Positions 11,713-21,714 of a stretch of DNA of 64,000 nucleotides are shown one piece after another. Within the stretch, counting starts at the first letter, position 1. Every line of letters begins with the position of its first letter. Source of the DNA: Elmis aenea (lineage: Eukaryota; Arthropoda; Insecta; Coleoptera; Elmidae); contig CANTFG010000048.1 in assembly GCA_947652605.1 (NCBI GenBank), positions 206,618 to 270,617 on the forward strand. Direction: 5' to 3'. Made by a program: the position numbers and the translations under genes. The notes under the pieces were generated by a model, which saw only the letters and a list, made by a program, of their open reading frames with translations, searched no databases and was not told the DNA's origin.

Positions 11713-13336
11713 CTTTTTGTAGTATTATGCCGTTTGTCTCAACTATTTTGAAATTTAATTTACAAAGTTATTCAAAAAATTAAAAATTTTGAAAATTTTC
11801 CTCGAAAACGGCTCATACGATTTTGTTCAAATTTTAGTATGTTATAGAGTTTATTTTTCTTAGTATAATGCCGTTTGTCTCAACTATTTTGAAATTTAAT
11901 TTACAAAGTTATTCAGAAAATTAAAAATTTTGAAAACTTTTCTCGAAAACGGCTTTTACGATTTTGTTCAAATTTTAGTATGTTATAGAGTTTATTTTTC
12001 TTAGTATAATGCCGTTTGTCTCAACTATTTTGAAATTTAATTTACAGTTATTCAAAAAATTAAAAATTTTGAAAATTTTTCTCGAAAACGGCTCATACGA
12101 TTTTGTTCAAATTTTAGTATGTTATAGAGTTTATTTTTCTTAGTATAATGCCGTTTGTCTCAACTATTTTGAAATTTAATTTACAAAGTTATTCAAAAAA
12201 TTAAAAATTTTGAAAATTTTTCTCGAAAACGGCTCATACGATTTTGTTCAAATTTTAGTATGTTATAGAGTTTATTTTTCTTAGTATAATGCCGTTTGTC
12301 TCAACTATTTTGAAATTTAATTTACAAAGTTATTCAAAAAATTAAAAATTTTGAAAATTTTTCTCGAAAACGGCTCATACGATTTTGTTCAAATTTTAGT
12401 ATGTTATAGAGTTTATTTTTCTTAGTATAATGCCGTTTGTCTTAACTATTTTGAAATTTAATTTACAAAGTTATTGAAAAAATTAAAAATTTTGAAATTT
12501 TTTCTCGAAAACGGCTCTTACGATTTTGTTCAAATTTTAGAATGTTATAGAGTTTATTTTTCTTAGTATAATGCCGTTTGTCTCAACTATTTTGAAATTT
12601 AATTTACAAAGTTATTCAAAAAATTAAAAATTTTGAAAATTTTTCTCGAAAACGGCTCATACGATTTTGTTCACATTTTAGTATGTTATAGAGTTTATTT
12701 TTCTTAGTATAATGCCGTTTGTCTCAACTATTTTGAAATTTAATTTACAAAGTTATTCAAAAAATTAAAAATTTTGAAAATTTTTCTCGAAAACGGCTCA
12801 TACGATTTTGTTTAAATTTTAGTATGTTATAGAGTTTATTTTTCTTAGTATATTGCCGTTTGTCTTAACTATTTTGAAATTTAATTTACAAAGTTATTGA
12901 AAAAATTAAAAATTTTGAAATTTTTTCTCGAAAACGGCTCTTACGATTTTGTTCAAATTTTAGAATGTTATAGAGTTTGGTTTTCTTAGTATAATGCCGT
13001 TTGTCTCAACTATTTTGAAATTTAATTTACAAAGTTATTCAAAAAATTAAAAATTTTGAAAATTTTTCTCGAAAACGGCTCATACGATTTTGTTTAAATT
13101 TTAGTATGTTATAGAGTTTATTTTTCTTAGTATATTGCCGTTTGTCTTAACTATTTTGAAATTTAATTTACAAAGTTATTGAAAAAATTAAAAATTTTGA
13201 AATTTTTTCTCGAAAACGGCTCTTACGATTTTGTTCAAATTTTAGTATGTTATAGAGTTTATTTTTCTTAGTATAATGCCGTTTGTCGCAACTATTTTGA
13301 AAATTAATTTCCAAAGTTATTCAAAAAATTAAAAAT
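11713..13336 (+). repeat. SatA block 5: about 11.5 copies of the 141-bp satellite
   Basis: Standard 141-bp units. Local oddities are a short deletion (atttacagttatt near 12043) and a gagtttggttttc variant near 12973. The final unit has the gtcgcaac and aatttccaaag changes seen before other A-to-B switches. Confidence 0.95.
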
Positions 13337-13944
13337 CGTATTTAGGGGCTAATAATCCTTAATTTGTTCATAACTAACGTGTATAAGAAGTTTGAAGCCA
13401 TTTGCTGTAGTTTTAAGAAAATCGATTTTTTTGTCGAAAAAAGTGCAAAGACTATAGCCTTTGTACTTTTCCCATTTTTCGCGAAAAATTAAAAATCGTA
13501 TTTAGGGGCTAATAATCCTTAACTTGCTCATAACTAACGTGTATAAGAAGTTTGAAGCCATTTGCTGTAGTTTTAAGAAAATCGATTTTTTTGTCGAAAA
13601 AAGTGCAAAGACTATAGCCTTTGTACTTTTCCCATTTTTCGCGAAAAATTAAAAATCGTATTTAGGGGCTAATAATCCTTAACTTGCTCATAACTAACGT
13701 GTATAAGAAGTTTGAAGCCATTTGCTGTAGTTTTAAGAAAATCGATTTTTTTGTCGAAAAAAGTGCAAAGACTATAAGCCTTTGTACTTTTCCCATTTTT
13801 CGCGAAAAATTAAAAATCGTATTTAGGGGCTAATAATCCTTAACTTGCTCATAACTAACGTGTATAAGAAGTTTGAAGCCATTTGCTATAGTTTTAAGAA
13901 AATCGATTTTTTTGTCGAAAAAAGTGCAAAGAGTATATAGCCTT
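13337..13944 (+). repeat. SatB block 5: about 3.8 copies of the 160-bp satellite
   Basis: First of three satB starts spaced exactly 1670 bp apart (13337, 15007, 16677). The third unit has the private variant actataagcc, shared with block 6. The last unit has gctatag and gagtatatagcc before the switch. Confidence 0.95.
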
Positions 13945-15006
13945 CTTTTCGTAGTATTATGCCGTTTGTCTCAACTATTTTGAAATTTAATTTACAAAGT
14001 TATTCAAAAAATTAAAAATTTTGAAAATTTTCCTCGAAAACGGCTCATACGATTTTGTTCAAATTTTAGTATGTTATAGAGTTTATTTTTCTTAGTATAA
14101 TGCCGTTTGTCTCAACTATTTTGAAATTTAATTTACAAAGTTATTCAGAAAATTAAAAATTTTGAAAATTTTTCTCGAAAACGGCTCTTACGATTTTGTT
14201 CAAATTTTAGTATGTTATAGAGTTTATTTTTCTTAGTATAATGCCGTTTGTCTCAACTATTTTGAAATTTAATTTACAAAGTTATTCAAAAAATTAAAAA
14301 TTTTGAAAATTTTTCTCGAAAACGGCTCATACGATTTTGTTCAAATTTTAGTATGTTATAGAGTTTATTTTTTTTAGTATAATGCCGTTTGTCTTAACTA
14401 TTTTGAAATTTAATTTACAAAGTTATTGAAAAAATTAAAAATTTTGAAATTTTTTCTCGAAAACGGCTCTTACGATTTTGTTCAAATTTTAGAATGTTAT
14501 AGAGTTTATTTTTCTTAGTATAATGCCGTTTGTCTCAACTATTTTGAAATTTAATTTACAAAGTTATTCAAAAAATTAAAAATTTTGAAAATTTTTCTCG
14601 AAAACGGCTCATACGATTTTGTTCAAAATTTAGTCTGTTATAGAGTTTATTTTTCTTAGTATATTGCCGTTTGTCTTAATTATTTTGAAATTTAATTTAC
14701 AAAGTTATTCAAAAAATTAAAAATTTTGAAAATTTTTCTCGAAAACGGCTCATACGATTTTGTTTAAATTTTAGTATGTTATAGAGTTTATTTTTCTTAG
14801 TATATTGCCGTTTGTCTTAACTATTTTGAAATTTAATTTACAAAGTTATTGAAAAAATTAAAAATTTTGAAATTTTTTCTCGAAAACGGCTCTTACGATT
14901 TTGTTCAAATTTTAGTATGTTATAGAGTTTATTTTTCTTAGTATAATGCCGTTTGTCGCAACTATTTTGAAAATTAATTTCCAAAGTTATTCAAAAAATT
15001 AAAAAT
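13945..15006 (+). repeat. SatA block 6: about 7.5 copies of the 141-bp satellite
   Basis: This is the satA part of a 1670-bp composite repeat with block 7. Shared variants include tttttttagtataatg and caaaatttagtctg. Its last units (gtttaaatttt type) differ from the last units of block 7 although the block length is the same. Confidence 0.95.
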
Positions 15007-15614
15007 CGTATTTAGGGGCTAATAATCCTTAATTTGTTCATAACTAACGTGTATAAGAAGTTTGAAGCCATTTGCTGTAGTTTTAAGAAAATCGATTTTT
15101 TTGTCGAAAAAAGTGCAAAGACTATAGCCTTTGTACTTTTCCCATTTTTCGCGAAAAATTAAAAATCGTATTTAGGGGCTAATAATCCTTAACTTGCTCA
15201 TAACTAACGTGTATAAGAAGTTTGAAGCCATTTGCTGTAGTTTTAAGAAAATCGATTTTTTTGTCGAAAAAAGTGCAAAGACTATAGCCTTTGTACTTTT
15301 CCCATTTTTCGCGAAAAATTAAAAATCGTATTTAGGGGCTAATAATCCTTAACTTGCTCATAACTAACGTGTATAAGAAGTTTGAAGCCATTTGCTGTAG
15401 TTTTAAGAAAATCGATTTTTTTGTCGAAAAAAGTGCAAAGACTATAAGCCTTTGTACTTTTCCCATTTTTCGCGAAAAATTAAAAATCGTATTTAGGGGC
15501 TAATAATCCTTAACTTGCTCATAACTAACGTGTATAAGAAGTTTGAAGCCATTTGCTATAGTTTTAAGAAAATCGATTTTTTTGTCGAAAAAAGTGCAAA
15601 GAGTATATAGCCTT
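15007..15614 (+). repeat. SatB block 6: about 3.8 copies, duplicate of block 5
   Basis: Same length and same variant order as block 5, including actataagcc in the third unit, at an offset of 1670 bp. Confidence 0.95.
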
Positions 15615-16676
15615 CTTTTCGTAGTATTATGCCGTTTGTCTCAACTATTTTGAAATTTAATTTACAAAGTTATTCAAAAAATTAAAAATTTTGAAAATTT
15701 TCCTCGAAAACGGCTCATACGATTTTGTTCAAATTTTAGTATGTTATAGAGTTTATTTTTCTTAGTATAATGCCGTTTGTCTCAACTATTTTGAAATTTA
15801 ATTTACAAAGTTATTCAGAAAATAAAAAATTTTGAAAATTTTTCTCGAAAACGGCTCTTACGATTTTGTTCAAATTTTAGTATGTTATAGAGTTTATTTT
15901 TCTTAGTATAATGCCGTTTGTCTCAACTATTTTGAAATTTAATTTACAAAGTTATTCAAAAAATTAAAAATTTTGAAAATTTTTCTCGAAAACGGCTCAT
16001 ACGATTTTGTTCAAATTTTAGTATGTTATAGAGTTTATTTTTCTTAGTATAATGCCGTTTGTCTCAACTATTTTGAAATTTAATTTACAAAGTTATTCAA
16101 AAAATTAAAAATTTTGAAAATTTTTCTCGAAAACGGCTCATACGATTTTGTTCAAATTTTAGTATGTTATAGAGTTTATTTTTTTTAGTATAATGCCGTT
16201 TGTCTTAACTATTTTGAAATTTAATTTACAAAGTTATTGAAAAAATTAAAAATTTTGAAATTTTTTCTCGAAAACGGCTCTTACGATTTTGTTCAAATTT
16301 TAGAATGTTATAGAGTTTATTTTTCTTAGTATAATGCCGTTTGTCTCAACTATTTTGAAATTTAATTTACAAAGTTATTCAAAAAATTAAAAATTTTGAA
16401 AATTTTTCTCGAAAACGGCTCATACGATTTTGTTCAAAATTTAGTCTGTTATAGAGTTTATTTTTCTTAGTATATTGCCGTTTGTCTTAATTATTTTGAA
16501 ATTTAATTTACAAAGTTATTCAAAAAATTAAAAATTTTGAAAATTTTTCTCGAAAACGGCTCTTATGATTTTGTTCAAATTTTAGTATGTTATAGAGTTT
16601 ATTTTTTTTAGTATAATGCCGTTTGTCGCAACTATTTTGAAAATTAATTTCCAAAGTTATTCAAAAAATTAAAAAT
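15615..16676 (+). repeat. SatA block 7: about 7.5 copies of the 141-bp satellite
   Basis: It has the same length as block 6, but one extra satA unit is present early and the last gtttaaatttt-type unit is absent. The 1670-bp spacing has been kept while the content changed. One early unit has gaaaataaaaaatttt instead of the usual gaaaattaaaaatttt. Confidence 0.95.
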
Positions 16677-18251
16677 CGTATTTAGGGGCTAATAATCCTT
16701 AATTTGTTCATAACTAACGTGTATAAGAAGTTTGAAGCCATTTGCTGTAGTTTTAAGAAAATCGATTTTTTTGTCGAAAAAAGTGCAAAGACTATATAGC
16801 CTTTGTACTTTTCCCATTTTTCGCGAAAAATTAAAAATCGTATTTAGGGGCTAATAATCCTTAACTTGCTCATAACTAACGTGTATAAGAAGTTTGAAGC
16901 CATTTGCTGTAGTTTTAAGAAAATCGATTTTTTTGTCGAAAAAAGTGCAAAGACTATATAGCCTTTGTACTTTTCCCATTTTTCGCGAAAAATTAAAAAT
17001 CGTATTTAGGGGCTAATAATCCTTAACTTGCTCATAACTAACGTGTATAAGAAGTTTGAAGCCATTTGCTGTAGTTTTTAGAAAATCGATTTTTTTGTCG
17101 AAAAAAGTGCAAAGACTATAAGCCTTTGTACTTTTCCCATTTTTCGCGAAAAATTAAAAATCGTATTTAGGGGCTAATAATCCTTAACTTGCTCATAACT
17201 AACGTGTATAAGAAGTTTGAAGCCATTTGCTGTAGTTTTAAGAAAATCGATTTTTTTGTCGAAAAAAGTGCAAAGACTATAGCCTTTGTACTTTTCCCAT
17301 TTTTCGCGAAAAATTAAAAATCGTATTTAGGGGCTAATAATCCTTAACTTGCTCATAACTAACGTGTATAAGAAGTTTGAAGCCATTTGCTGTAGTTTTT
17401 AGAAAATCGATTTTTTTGTCGAAAAAAGTGCAAAGACTATAGCCATTGTACTTTTCCCATTTTTCGCGAAAAATTAAAAATCGTATTTAGGGGCTAATAA
17501 TCCTTAACTTGCTCATAACTAACGTGTATAAGAAGTTTGAAGCCATTTGCTGTAGTTTTAAGAAAATCGATTTTTTTGTCGAAAAAAGTGCAAAGACTAT
17601 ATAGCCTTTGTACTTTTCCCATTTTTCGCGAAAAATTAAAAATCGTATTTAGGGGCTAATAATCTTTAACTTGCTCATAACTAACGTGTATAAGAAGTTT
17701 GAAGCCATTTGCTGTAGTTTTTAGAAAATCGATTTTTTTGTCGAAAAAAGTGCAAAGACTATAAGCCTTTGTACTTTTCCCATTTTTCGCGAAAAATTAA
17801 AAATCGTATTTAGGGGCTAATAATCCTTAACTTGCCCATAACTAACGTGTATAAGAAGTTTGAAGCCATTTGCTGTAGTTTTAAGAAAATCGATTTTTTT
17901 GTCGAAAAAAGTGCAAAGACTATAGCCTTTGTACTTTTCCCATTTTTCGCGAAAAATTAAAAATCGTATTTAGGGGCTAATAATCCTTAACTTGCTCATA
18001 ACTAACGTGTATAAGAAGTTTGAAGCCATTTGCTGTAGTTTTAAGAAAATCGATTTTTTTGTCGAAAAAAGTGCTAAGACTATAGCCATTGTACTTTTCC
18101 CATTTTTCGCGAAAAATTAAAAATCGTATTTAGGGGCTAATAATCCTTAACTTGCTCATAACTAACGTGTATAAGAAGTTTGAAGCCATTTGCTGTAGTT
18201 TTAAGAAAATCGATTTTTTTGTCGAAAAAAGTGCAAAGAGTATATAGCCTT
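16677..18251 (+). repeat. SatB block 7: about 9.8 copies of the 160-bp satellite
   Basis: Typical satB units with loop-length variants (actatagcc, actatatagcc, actataagcc) and gtttttagaaa variants. The loop of the predicted hairpin is the most length-variable part of the monomer. The block ends at the standard switch. Confidence 0.95.
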
Positions 18252-18467
18252 CTTTTTGTAGTATTATGCCGTTTGTCTCAACTATTTTGAAATTTAATTT
18301 ACAAAGTTATTAAAAAAATTAAAAATTTAGAAAATTTTCCTCGAAAACGGCTCATACGATTTTGTTCAAATTTTAGTATGTTATAGAGTTTATTTTTCTT
18401 AGTATAATGCCGTTTGTCGCAACTGTTTTGAAATTTAATTTCCAAAGTTATTCAAAAAATTAAAAAT
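18252..18467 (+). repeat. SatA block 8: about 1.5 copies of the 141-bp satellite
   Basis: This minimal satA block holds one and a half units, with the standard entry and exit points. It carries aatttagaaaattttcc and caactgttttg variants not common elsewhere. Confidence 0.93.
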
Positions 18468-18756
18468 CGTATTTAGGGGCTAATAATCCTTAATTTGCTC
18501 ATAACTAACGTGTATAAGAAGTTTGAAGCCATTACCTGTAGTTTTAAGAAAATCGATTTTTTTGTCGAAAAAAGTGCAAAGACTATAGCCTTTGTACTTT
18601 TCCCATTTTTCGCGAAAAATTAAAAATCGTATTTAGGGGCTAATAATCCTTAACTCGCTCATAACTACTAACGTGTATAAGAAGTTTGAAGCCATTTGCT
18701 ATAGTTTTAAGAAAATCGATTTTTTTGTCGAAAAAAGTGCAAAGAGTATATAGCCT
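18468..18756 (+). repeat. SatB block 8: about 1.8 copies of the 160-bp satellite
   Basis: A minimal satB block with private variants (gccattacctgtag, taactcgctc, ataactactaacg, the last a 3-base duplication). It ends with gctatag and gagtatatagcc. Confidence 0.93.
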
Positions 18757-18971
18757 TTTTCTTAGTATAATGCCGTTTGTCTCAACTATTTTGAAATTTA
18801 ATTTACAAAGTTATTCAGAAAATTAAAAATTTTGAAAATTTTCTTCGAAAACGGCTCATACGATTTTGTTCAAATTTTAGTATGTTATAGAGTTTATTTT
18901 TCTTAGTATAATGCCGTTTGTCGCAACTATTTTGAAAATTAATTTCCAAAGTTATTCAAAAAATTAAAAAT
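18757..18971 (+). repeat. SatA block 9: about 1.5 copies of the 141-bp satellite
   Basis: The last satA in the window. It enters at tttttcttagtataatgcc, the ordinary satA text rather than the cgtagtattatg form seen at other switches. It leaves through the gtcgcaac and aatttccaaag variant into satB. Confidence 0.93.
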
Positions 18972-19471
18972 CGTATTTAGGGGCTAATAATCCTTAATTT
19001 GTTCATAACTAACGTGTATAAGAAGTTTGAAGCCATTTGCTGTAGTTTTAAGAAAATCGATTTTTTTGTCGAAAAAAGTGCAAAGACTATAGCCTTTGTA
19101 CTTTTCCCATTTTTCGCGAAAAATTAAAAATCGTATTTAGGGGCTAATAATCCTTAACTTGCTCATAACTAACGTGTATAAGAAGTTTGAAGCCATTTGC
19201 TGTAGTTTTAAGAAAATCGATTTTTTTGTCGAAAAAAGTGCAAAGACTATAGCCTTTGTACTTTTCCCATTTTTCGCGAAAAATTAAAAATCGTATTTAG
19301 GGGCTAATAATCCTTAACTTGCTCATAACTAACGTGTATAAGAAGTTTGAAGCCATTTGCTGTAGTTTTAAGAAAATCGATTTTTTTGTCGAAAAAAGTG
19401 CAAAGACTATAGCCATTGTACTTTTCCCATTTTTCGCGAAAAATTAAAAATCGTATTTAGGGGCTAATAAT
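18972..19471 (+). repeat. SatB block 9: about 3.1 copies, cut off by the foldback element
   Basis: Three full 160-bp units plus the first part of a fourth, which stops after ggggctaataat where the next expected base would begin ccttaac. The foldback-like element begins at once. SatB does not resume on the other side of the element. Confidence 0.95.
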
Positions 19472-20253
19472 AGCTCCGTGAAGTTGGCTCCACGATATTA
19501 AGCACTAAATCTAAAATATATTCCAAGATTTAGTGCTTATTTATTGCTTTTTTGTGCTTTAAGAATAAACTTTATAACTGCAATAGTTTACCAGATATTT
19601 CAAAAATTGTTTTTGGACGCCAACTTCACGCTGGCTCCGCGACTTTGTCTGATTGTATTCCATTTGCTATAAGATTTAGTGCTTATTTAGTGCTTTTTTG
19701 TGCCTCAAGAATTAACTTGATAACTACTTTGGTTTAGGAGATATTTCAAAAATCGTATTTTGGTGCCAACTTCACGCTGGCTTCGCGACTTTGTCTGATT
19801 GTATTCAATTTGCTAGAGAATTTAGTGCTTATTTATTGCTTTTTTGTGCTTCAAGAATTAACTTGATAACTACTTTGGTTTAGGAGATATTTCAAAAATC
19901 GTATTTTGGTGCCAACTTAACGCTCACTCTGCAACTTTGTCTGATCGTATTTAATTTGCTAGAGTATTTAGTGCTTATTTAATATTTAAACAGACCTCAG
20001 AATATTATGGGGAGGTATTGGTTTTGTACTTTGATTTGTTGGATTCATAATTCGTGTACTGAACAAAAAGTTATATTTTATGTTCATCATCTTTATCTGA
20101 TCTTACAACTTATCGATTAATTTCTTTATATTCTTATTGTATTTTATTGTTGTAAAGTTCAGACTCTACACATGTTTTCTTGTTTTGCAAATATAATTTC
20201 TTATTTTAAGGAATAGTCAAGTTCTTTAAATTTTGTATAACTGTTCAAGTTCC
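19472..20253 (+). repeat. Left terminal inverted repeat of the foldback-like element
   Basis: It pairs with 20934-21714. The outer part is tandemly repeated and the inner 270 bp or so (about 19984-20253) is single copy within the arm. The inner limit is where the match to the right arm fails after gtataactgttcaagttcc. The arms differ by a net single base in length. Confidence 0.92.
19473..19983 (+). repeat. 146-bp tandem subrepeats in the left arm, about 3.5 copies
   Basis: Copies start at 19473, 19619, 19765 and 19911 (spacing 146, 146, 146); the fourth is truncated. Each begins with a form of gccaacttcacgctggct, continues with ttagtgcttattta and tgcttttttgtgc, and ends with gatatttcaaaaatcgtatt. 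The outermost copy starts with a diverged version in which the gtgaagttgg word is inverted relative to the others. Confidence 0.88.
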
Positions 20254-20261
20254 CTTCCACT

Positions 20262-20278
20262 GCACGTGTTACACACAA
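20262..20278 (+). repeat. 17-bp direct repeat in loop, left copy
   Basis: The word gcacgtgttacacacaa is repeated in the same orientation at 20877-20893. A weaker match follows (aaactaa then ttttaac or ttttacc), with about 20 bp extra in the right copy. Direct rather than inverted orientation is unexpected just inside inverted arms and suggests a separate insertion or duplication. Confidence 0.8.
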
Positions 20279-20693
20279 ACTAAAGAGCTTTTAACTGAGG
20301 ATTGTTTTAATAAAAAGCAATGCTTTTGGGCGCTCTAATAAAGTGATCATCCCAATAGTCACATTTTAAAATAAAGGGGACCCCTTTTTCCTTTTTATTT
20401 CTGTAGGCTAAATTTTGATGACTTCATTTTTAACATTTTCTATTTTTGCATCATTTTTGGTAATGCACATTGACCCACATCTAGAACAGCAGGTATATTT
20501 CAGTCAATGAACTTTATTTAGCCATTTAACTATTCTTCCCATTGAACACTTGTCCCTTATTTATTGCTTTGCGAACATAAAAACTATTTGTCGTTTCAGA
20601 TGGTCCAACCTATGCCCTTGTTTAGAATTTTAGCTGGTTTGTTTATATTTTAGTGACTGATAATTCTACTGCAATTGCTTCAAAAACATCTCA

Positions 20694-20840
20694 TTTCACA
20701 TCTATAATATGCTTTAAAGTTTGTGTTTTAATTTTACCGTGGAAATATTAGTTTGTTAAACATCTGAAACAAATTAAAAAAATATTTATTTAGTGGCATG
20801 TGCAATATGCCACATATATAAGCAAATATTAGATGTGAAA
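20694..20840. repeat. Internal inverted repeat in the loop (arms about 20 bp)
   Basis: tttcacatct at 20694-20703 is the exact reverse complement of agatgtgaaa at 20831-20840, with partial extension (ataatatgct against aatatttgct). The enclosed 127 bp is AT-rich. It could be the ends of a small nested element or chance structure. Confidence 0.5.
20793..20813. other. Small hairpin: 7-bp stem, 7-base loop
   Basis: gtggcat and atgccac are perfectly complementary around gtgcaat. The hairpin lies inside the inverted repeat at 20694-20840. No run of T follows it that would suggest a terminator function. Confidence 0.45.
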
Positions 20841-20876
20841 CATAAATAAGTATCAGAAACCATACAAAAGTGACTT

Positions 20877-20893
20877 GCACGTGTTACACACAA
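20877..20893 (+). repeat. 17-bp direct repeat in loop, right copy
   Basis: Exact match to 20262-20278. It lies about 40 bp inside the start of the right arm, whereas the left copy is about 8 bp inside the end of the left arm. Confidence 0.8.
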
Positions 20894-20933
20894 CAGGGTG
20901 CTTCGAATCCAAACTAAGGGGTTTTACCGATCG

Positions 20934-21714
20934 GAACTTGACCAGTTATACAAAATTTAAAGAACTTGACTATTCCTAAAAATAAGAAATTATATTTGCA
21001 AAACAAGAAAACATGTGTAGAGTCTGAACTTTACAACAATAAAATACAATAAGGATATAAAGAAATTAATCCATAAGTTGTAACATCAGATAAAGATGAT
21101 GAACATAAAATATAACTTTTTGTTCAGTACACGAATTATGAATCCAACAAATCAAAGTACAAAACCAATACCTCCCTATAATATTCTGAGGTCTGTTTAA
21201 ATACTAAATAAGCACTAAATACTCTAGCAAATTAAATACGATCAGACAAAGTTGCGGAGTGAGCGTTAAGTTGGCGCCTAAGTACGATTTTTGAAATATC
21301 TCCTAAACCAAAGTAGTTATCAAGTTAATTCTTGAAGCACAAAAAAGCACAAAATAAGCACTAAATCCTCTAGTAAATTGAATAGGATCAGACAAAGTCG
21401 CGGAGCCAGCGTGAAGTTGGCACCAAAATACGATTTTTGGAATATCTCCTAAACCAAAGTAGTTATCAAGTTAATTCTTGAAGTACAAAAAAGCACTAAA
21501 TAAGCACTAAATCTTATAACAAATTGAATACAATCAGACAAAGTCGCGGAGCCAGCGTGAAGTTGGCGTCCAAAAACAATTTTTGAAATATCTGGTAAAC
21601 TATTGCAGTTATAAAGTTTATTCTTAAAGCACAAAAAAGCACTAAATAAGCACTAAATCTTGGAATATATTTTAGATTTTGTGCTTAATATCGCGGAGCC
21701 AACTTCACGGAGCT
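20934..21714 (-). repeat. Right terminal inverted repeat of the foldback-like element
   Basis: Reverse complement of 19472-20253. Matching features mirror around a common centre (left plus right coordinate equals 41186 in the outer arm), for example the subrepeat edge at 19619 and 21567. Differences are scattered single substitutions, so the arms have diverged moderately and have not been recently made identical. Confidence 0.92.
21203..21713 (-). repeat. 146-bp tandem subrepeats in the right arm, about 3.5 copies
   Basis: Mirror image of the left-arm subrepeats, with the same 146-bp spacing and the same truncated innermost copy. Some units match across arms better than within an arm, so the tandem expansion probably pre-dates, or was copied along with, the inverted duplication. 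Confidence 0.85.

Larger units (their letters stand above)
20254..20933. other. Loop of the foldback-like element, no gene seen
   Basis: 680 bp of AT-rich sequence between the two arms. It has no ORF that looks coding and no similarity that I can see to any of the three satellites. It holds a 17-bp direct repeat near its two ends, an internal inverted repeat and a small hairpin, listed separately. It may be the remains of a former internal coding region or unrelated captured DNA. Confidence 0.7.
19472..21714. mobile_element. Foldback-like element with about 780-bp inverted arms
   Basis: The two ends are reverse complements: agctccgtgaagttggct on the left, its complement ending in cttcacggagct at 21714 on the right. 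Inverted identity runs through about 780 bp on each side and stops at about 20253 and 20934, leaving a 680-bp loop. Counted by eye, the outer 300 bp of the arms match at roughly 95-96%. Each arm starts at the outside with tandem 146-bp repeats, an architecture known from Drosophila FB and Galileo-type elements; I infer only structural similarity, not membership. No transposase or other ORF of note is present, so it would be non-autonomous. No target-site duplication is visible: the left flank is satB (ctaataat) and the right flank is satC (gctcaagg). Confidence 0.9.

Noticed and set aside
1..19471. CRISPR array
   Set aside because: Repeats are contiguous 141- and 160-bp monomers without unique spacers, in an AT-rich eukaryotic context with no cas genes.
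19552..19737. 61-codon ORF in the left arm of the element (+ strand)
   Set aside because: The identical reading frame appears mirrored in the right arm. It spans the 146-bp tandem subrepeats, has no recognisable domain and is short. It is a by-product of the inverted repeat, not a supported gene.
21449..21634. 61-codon ORF in the right arm of the element (- strand)
   Set aside because: Mirror copy of 19552-19737 with three amino-acid differences. The differences do not look like selection on a protein, and no start context or family match supports coding.
19472..21714. Autonomous DNA transposon with a transposase gene
   Set aside because: The 680-bp loop has no long ORF on either strand and no recognisable catalytic motif.
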